A DNA stretch of 16,002 bases from an uncultured Clostridia bacterium (GTDB lineage: Bacteria > Bacillota > Clostridia > UMGS1810), in NCBI GenBank assembly GCA_937959315.1, contig CALGRC010000037.1:1-16002 (forward strand), given 5' to 3'. The notes under the pieces are model-generated. The model made no database searches, was not told the DNA's origin, and was given only the letters and a program-made list of their open reading frames with translations. Position numbers and translations under genes: made by a program. Every line of letters starts with the position of its first letter. The stretch's first letter is position 1. Below are positions 14,815 to 16,002 of the stretch, piece after piece.

Positions 14815-15008
14815 CGTTTTTTCAAAAGGTCTCCCACCTCGCAGTCCAGCAAGTCGCAAAGCCGCTCTATCATATCCAGCGACACGGCCTGCGCCCCGCC
14901 GTCCGCCATCTGCCGCGCCCGCGCCGCCTGGATATTCAGTTCCTTAGCCAGCCAGGCGGCGTCCTTCCCGCGCGATTGCAAAACCTCGCCCAAAGCCAAA
15001 TACACCAT
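14811..15008 (-). CDS. Small Cro/CI-type helix-turn-helix regulator
   Basis: 65 residues, a single HTH domain: LGEVLQSRGKDAAWLAKELNI (first helices and turn) and a C-terminal SLDMIERLCDLLDCEVGDLLKKR, the conserved tail of YozG-like minimal XRE regulators. The ATG at 15006-15008 has AAAGGAG eight bases away; the longer open frame upstream is mainly the promoter. It is probably a DNA-binding repressor of its own promoter. Its target is unknown. Its stop codon overlaps that of spoVB in a convergent arrangement. Confidence 0.85.
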   Translation of the reverse strand: MVYLALGEVLQSRGKDAAWLAKELNIQAARARQMADGGAQAVSLDMIERLCDLLDCEVGDLLKKR

Positions 15009-15028
15009 GCAAAACACTCCTTTTACAA

Positions 15029-15058
15029 ACGATATACTACGATTATACACGATACCGG
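15029..15058. repeat. Three 10-bp-phased ACGAT direct repeats over the regulator promoter
   Basis: ACGATATACT, ACGATTATAC and ACGATACCGG follow one another directly, so ACGAT recurs at 15029, 15039 and 15049, one helical turn apart. They overlap the -10 of the small regulator's promoter. A likely reading is an autoregulatory operator. Confidence 0.55.
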
Positions 15059-15070
15059 CCCATTTGTAAA
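15042..15070 (-). promoter_or_regulatory. Sigma-A promoter of the small HTH regulator
   Basis: Minus strand: TTTACA (15065-15070), 17-base spacer, TATAAT (15042-15047). It lies between the acetyltransferase stop and the regulator's ATG, so the regulator has its own transcript. Confidence 0.85.
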
Positions 15071-15092
15071 CAGGCATGCTGTCCAAGGGTAT

Positions 15093-15635
15093 TTATTCTG
15101 CTTCTTTTCCCGCCGCCGGCCGCACAATTTCATATACCACATGCGGCATATCCATCCCATAGTAGCGCTTGGCAAACGCCCCAACCGGCCGCATGCCATT
15201 GCGCTCCGCCACCCGCCGGGAGGCGGTATTGCTGGTGCGGATGATAGAGTATACCGCCGGGAACCCATAGGCGGCAAACGCCCAATCACGCACCGCCCGC
15301 GCCGCTTCGGCAGCATACCCGTTATGCCAGCAGTCCCGCCGGAACAGATAGCCCACCTCCGGCACGCGGCGGCCCTCCCAGTCCTGCCAGGTGAGGCCGC
15401 ATTGGCCGACAAACGCGCCATCCTGCCTGCGGATGACCGCCCACAGGCCGAAGCCGTCTTCCCGGTACCGCCGCAGCTGGTTATCCAGCCACGCCTGCAC
15501 TTCTCCGTCGGAAAACGCATGCTCATATGCGTACATGGCCTGCGCGTCCTGTAAAATGCCGCAAAGGTTTTCAAAATCCGCCTGCATCAACCGGCGCAGG
15601 CGGAGCCGTTTGGTTTCCAATATCCATCTGTCCAT
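15093..15635 (-). CDS. GNAT-family N-acetyltransferase, RimJ/RimL type
   Basis: 180 residues. The start LETKRLRLRRLMQADFENL is the usual N-terminus of the RimJ/RimL-like Acetyltransf_3 family. The acetyl-CoA binding segment is at about 97-115 (YLFRRDCWHNGYAAEAARAV), and TSNTASRRVAERNGM is the conserved C-terminal motif. It would transfer acetyl from acetyl-CoA to an amine; the substrate is unknown. The ATG has GGGAGGA seven bases upstream, inside the end of the U32 gene, whose stop is immediately adjacent, so the two are probably co-transcribed. Confidence 0.88.
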   Translation of the reverse strand: MDRWILETKRLRLRRLMQADFENLCGILQDAQAMYAYEHAFSDGEVQAWLDNQLRRYREDGFGLWAVIRRQDGAFVGQCGLTWQDWEGRRVPEVGYLFRRDCWHNGYAAEAARAVRDWAFAAYGFPAVYSIIRTSNTASRRVAERNGMRPVGAFAKRYYGMDMPHVVYEIVRPAAGKEAE

Positions 15636-16002
15636 CTACCCGTCCTCCCGCCTGCGGCGCAATATCGCATATTCCCCCACCGGGCGGTCTAAACGCAGCC
15701 GCACCGCCATCTGCGCATGCCGCGCCGCGTCAATGGGATTCCCGTCCGCATCGCACAGCCCAGTGACTTTCTGGCAAAACACCCCGGCGCCGGGATCCAA
15801 TACCTCCACGGTATCCCCTTCAAAAAACCGGTTGCGCTGCTCTAGTACCGCAATCCCAGTGCCTGCGTCATACCGTTTGACCACCGCCGCAATCTCATAA
15901 GGCCGCAAATATGAGCTGCTGCCATATACCTGGCCATCCGCGCCCGCATTGCCAAAATAAAACCCAGTATAATAAGGCCGGTGGCTCACCTTTTGTACCT
16001 CC
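15636..16002 (-). CDS. U32 family peptidase-like protein (TrhP/YrrO-like), C-terminal part, runs off right edge
   Basis: About 122 residues are visible, ending in a stop at 15636-15638; the frame stays open to the window edge (EVQKVSHRPYYTGFYFG...), so the gene begins outside. SHRPYYTGFYFG is the conserved motif leading into the small C-terminal domain of U32 proteins (Peptidase_U32_C), followed by a beta-barrel-like segment (GIAVLEQRNRFFEGDTVEVLDPG). Members with this domain, such as E. coli TrhP and Bacillus YrrO, take part in tRNA wobble-uridine hydroxylation. An internal GTG (15987-15989) is not a plausible start, because coding continues upstream. Confidence 0.85.
   Translation of the reverse strand, partial: EVQKVSHRPYYTGFYFGNAGADGQVYGSSSYLRPYEIAAVVKRYDAGTGIAVLEQRNRFFEGDTVEVLDPGAGVFCQKVTGLCDADGNPIDAARHAQMAVRLRLDRPVGEYAILRRRREDG

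Overview
The window looks like part of the chromosome of an endospore-forming Clostridia-type Firmicute (low-GC Gram-positive lineage, moderate GC content). The evidence is a conserved sporulation/division gene block (yabM, yabO/rqcP, yabP, yabQ, divIC, yabR and spoVB-type genes) in nearly the Bacillus subtilis order, strong GGAGG-type ribosome binding sites, sigma-A promoters close to consensus, and tRNA genes without encoded CCA. The species cannot be named from the sequence. No IS element, prophage, CRISPR array or origin was seen.

Left half (1-9285), a carbohydrate-uptake locus. On the minus strand, reading leftwards from about 4080, lie a lipoprotein solute-binding protein (DUF3502/LplA type), two permeases (LplB and LplC type) and a small secreted protein with a truncated cadherin-like module; a further gene begins just off the left edge. 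Divergent from it on the plus strand lie a YesM-type sensor kinase, a YesN-type AraC-class response regulator split by a -1 frame change in an A6 run, and an intracellular GH123-like (DUF4091) glycosidase. The 217-bp divergent region holds two promoters and three palindromes. The likely logic is that the two-component system senses an extracellular glycan or its products and controls the importer and an intracellular glycosidase. The ATPase partner is not in the window, as is usual for LplABC-type importers.

Centre (9248-13275, minus strand), a housekeeping and sporulation block. A SpoVB/MurJ-family flippase (yabM position) and rqcP follow a strong sigma-A promoter. They end at a strong terminator hairpin whose 3' arm is also the yabP Shine-Dalgarno. 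A sigma-E-like promoter lies across the 5' half of that hairpin and would drive yabP-yabQ. A separate sigma-A promoter then drives divIC-yabR. After it come tRNA-Leu(UAA) and initiator tRNA-fMet with their own consensus promoter, ending at a bidirectional terminator shared with the glycosidase gene.

Right part (13283-16002). A second SpoVB-family flippase runs divergently on the plus strand behind a sigma-E-like -10 element that shares an 11-mer with the yabP promoter. It converges on a small Cro/CI-type regulator, and their stop codons overlap. The regulator's promoter carries three 10-bp-phased repeats. Upstream are a GNAT acetyltransferase and the C-terminal end of a U32 (TrhP/YrrO-like) protein that runs off the right edge.

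The items most worth a second look are the terminator/Shine-Dalgarno/sigma-E arrangement before yabP, the frame-split response regulator with an A-AAA-AAC heptamer, a perfect 16-bp hairpin inside the lplB-type gene, and the GH123-like glycosidase locus itself. I do not see a clearly new defence or mobile system.
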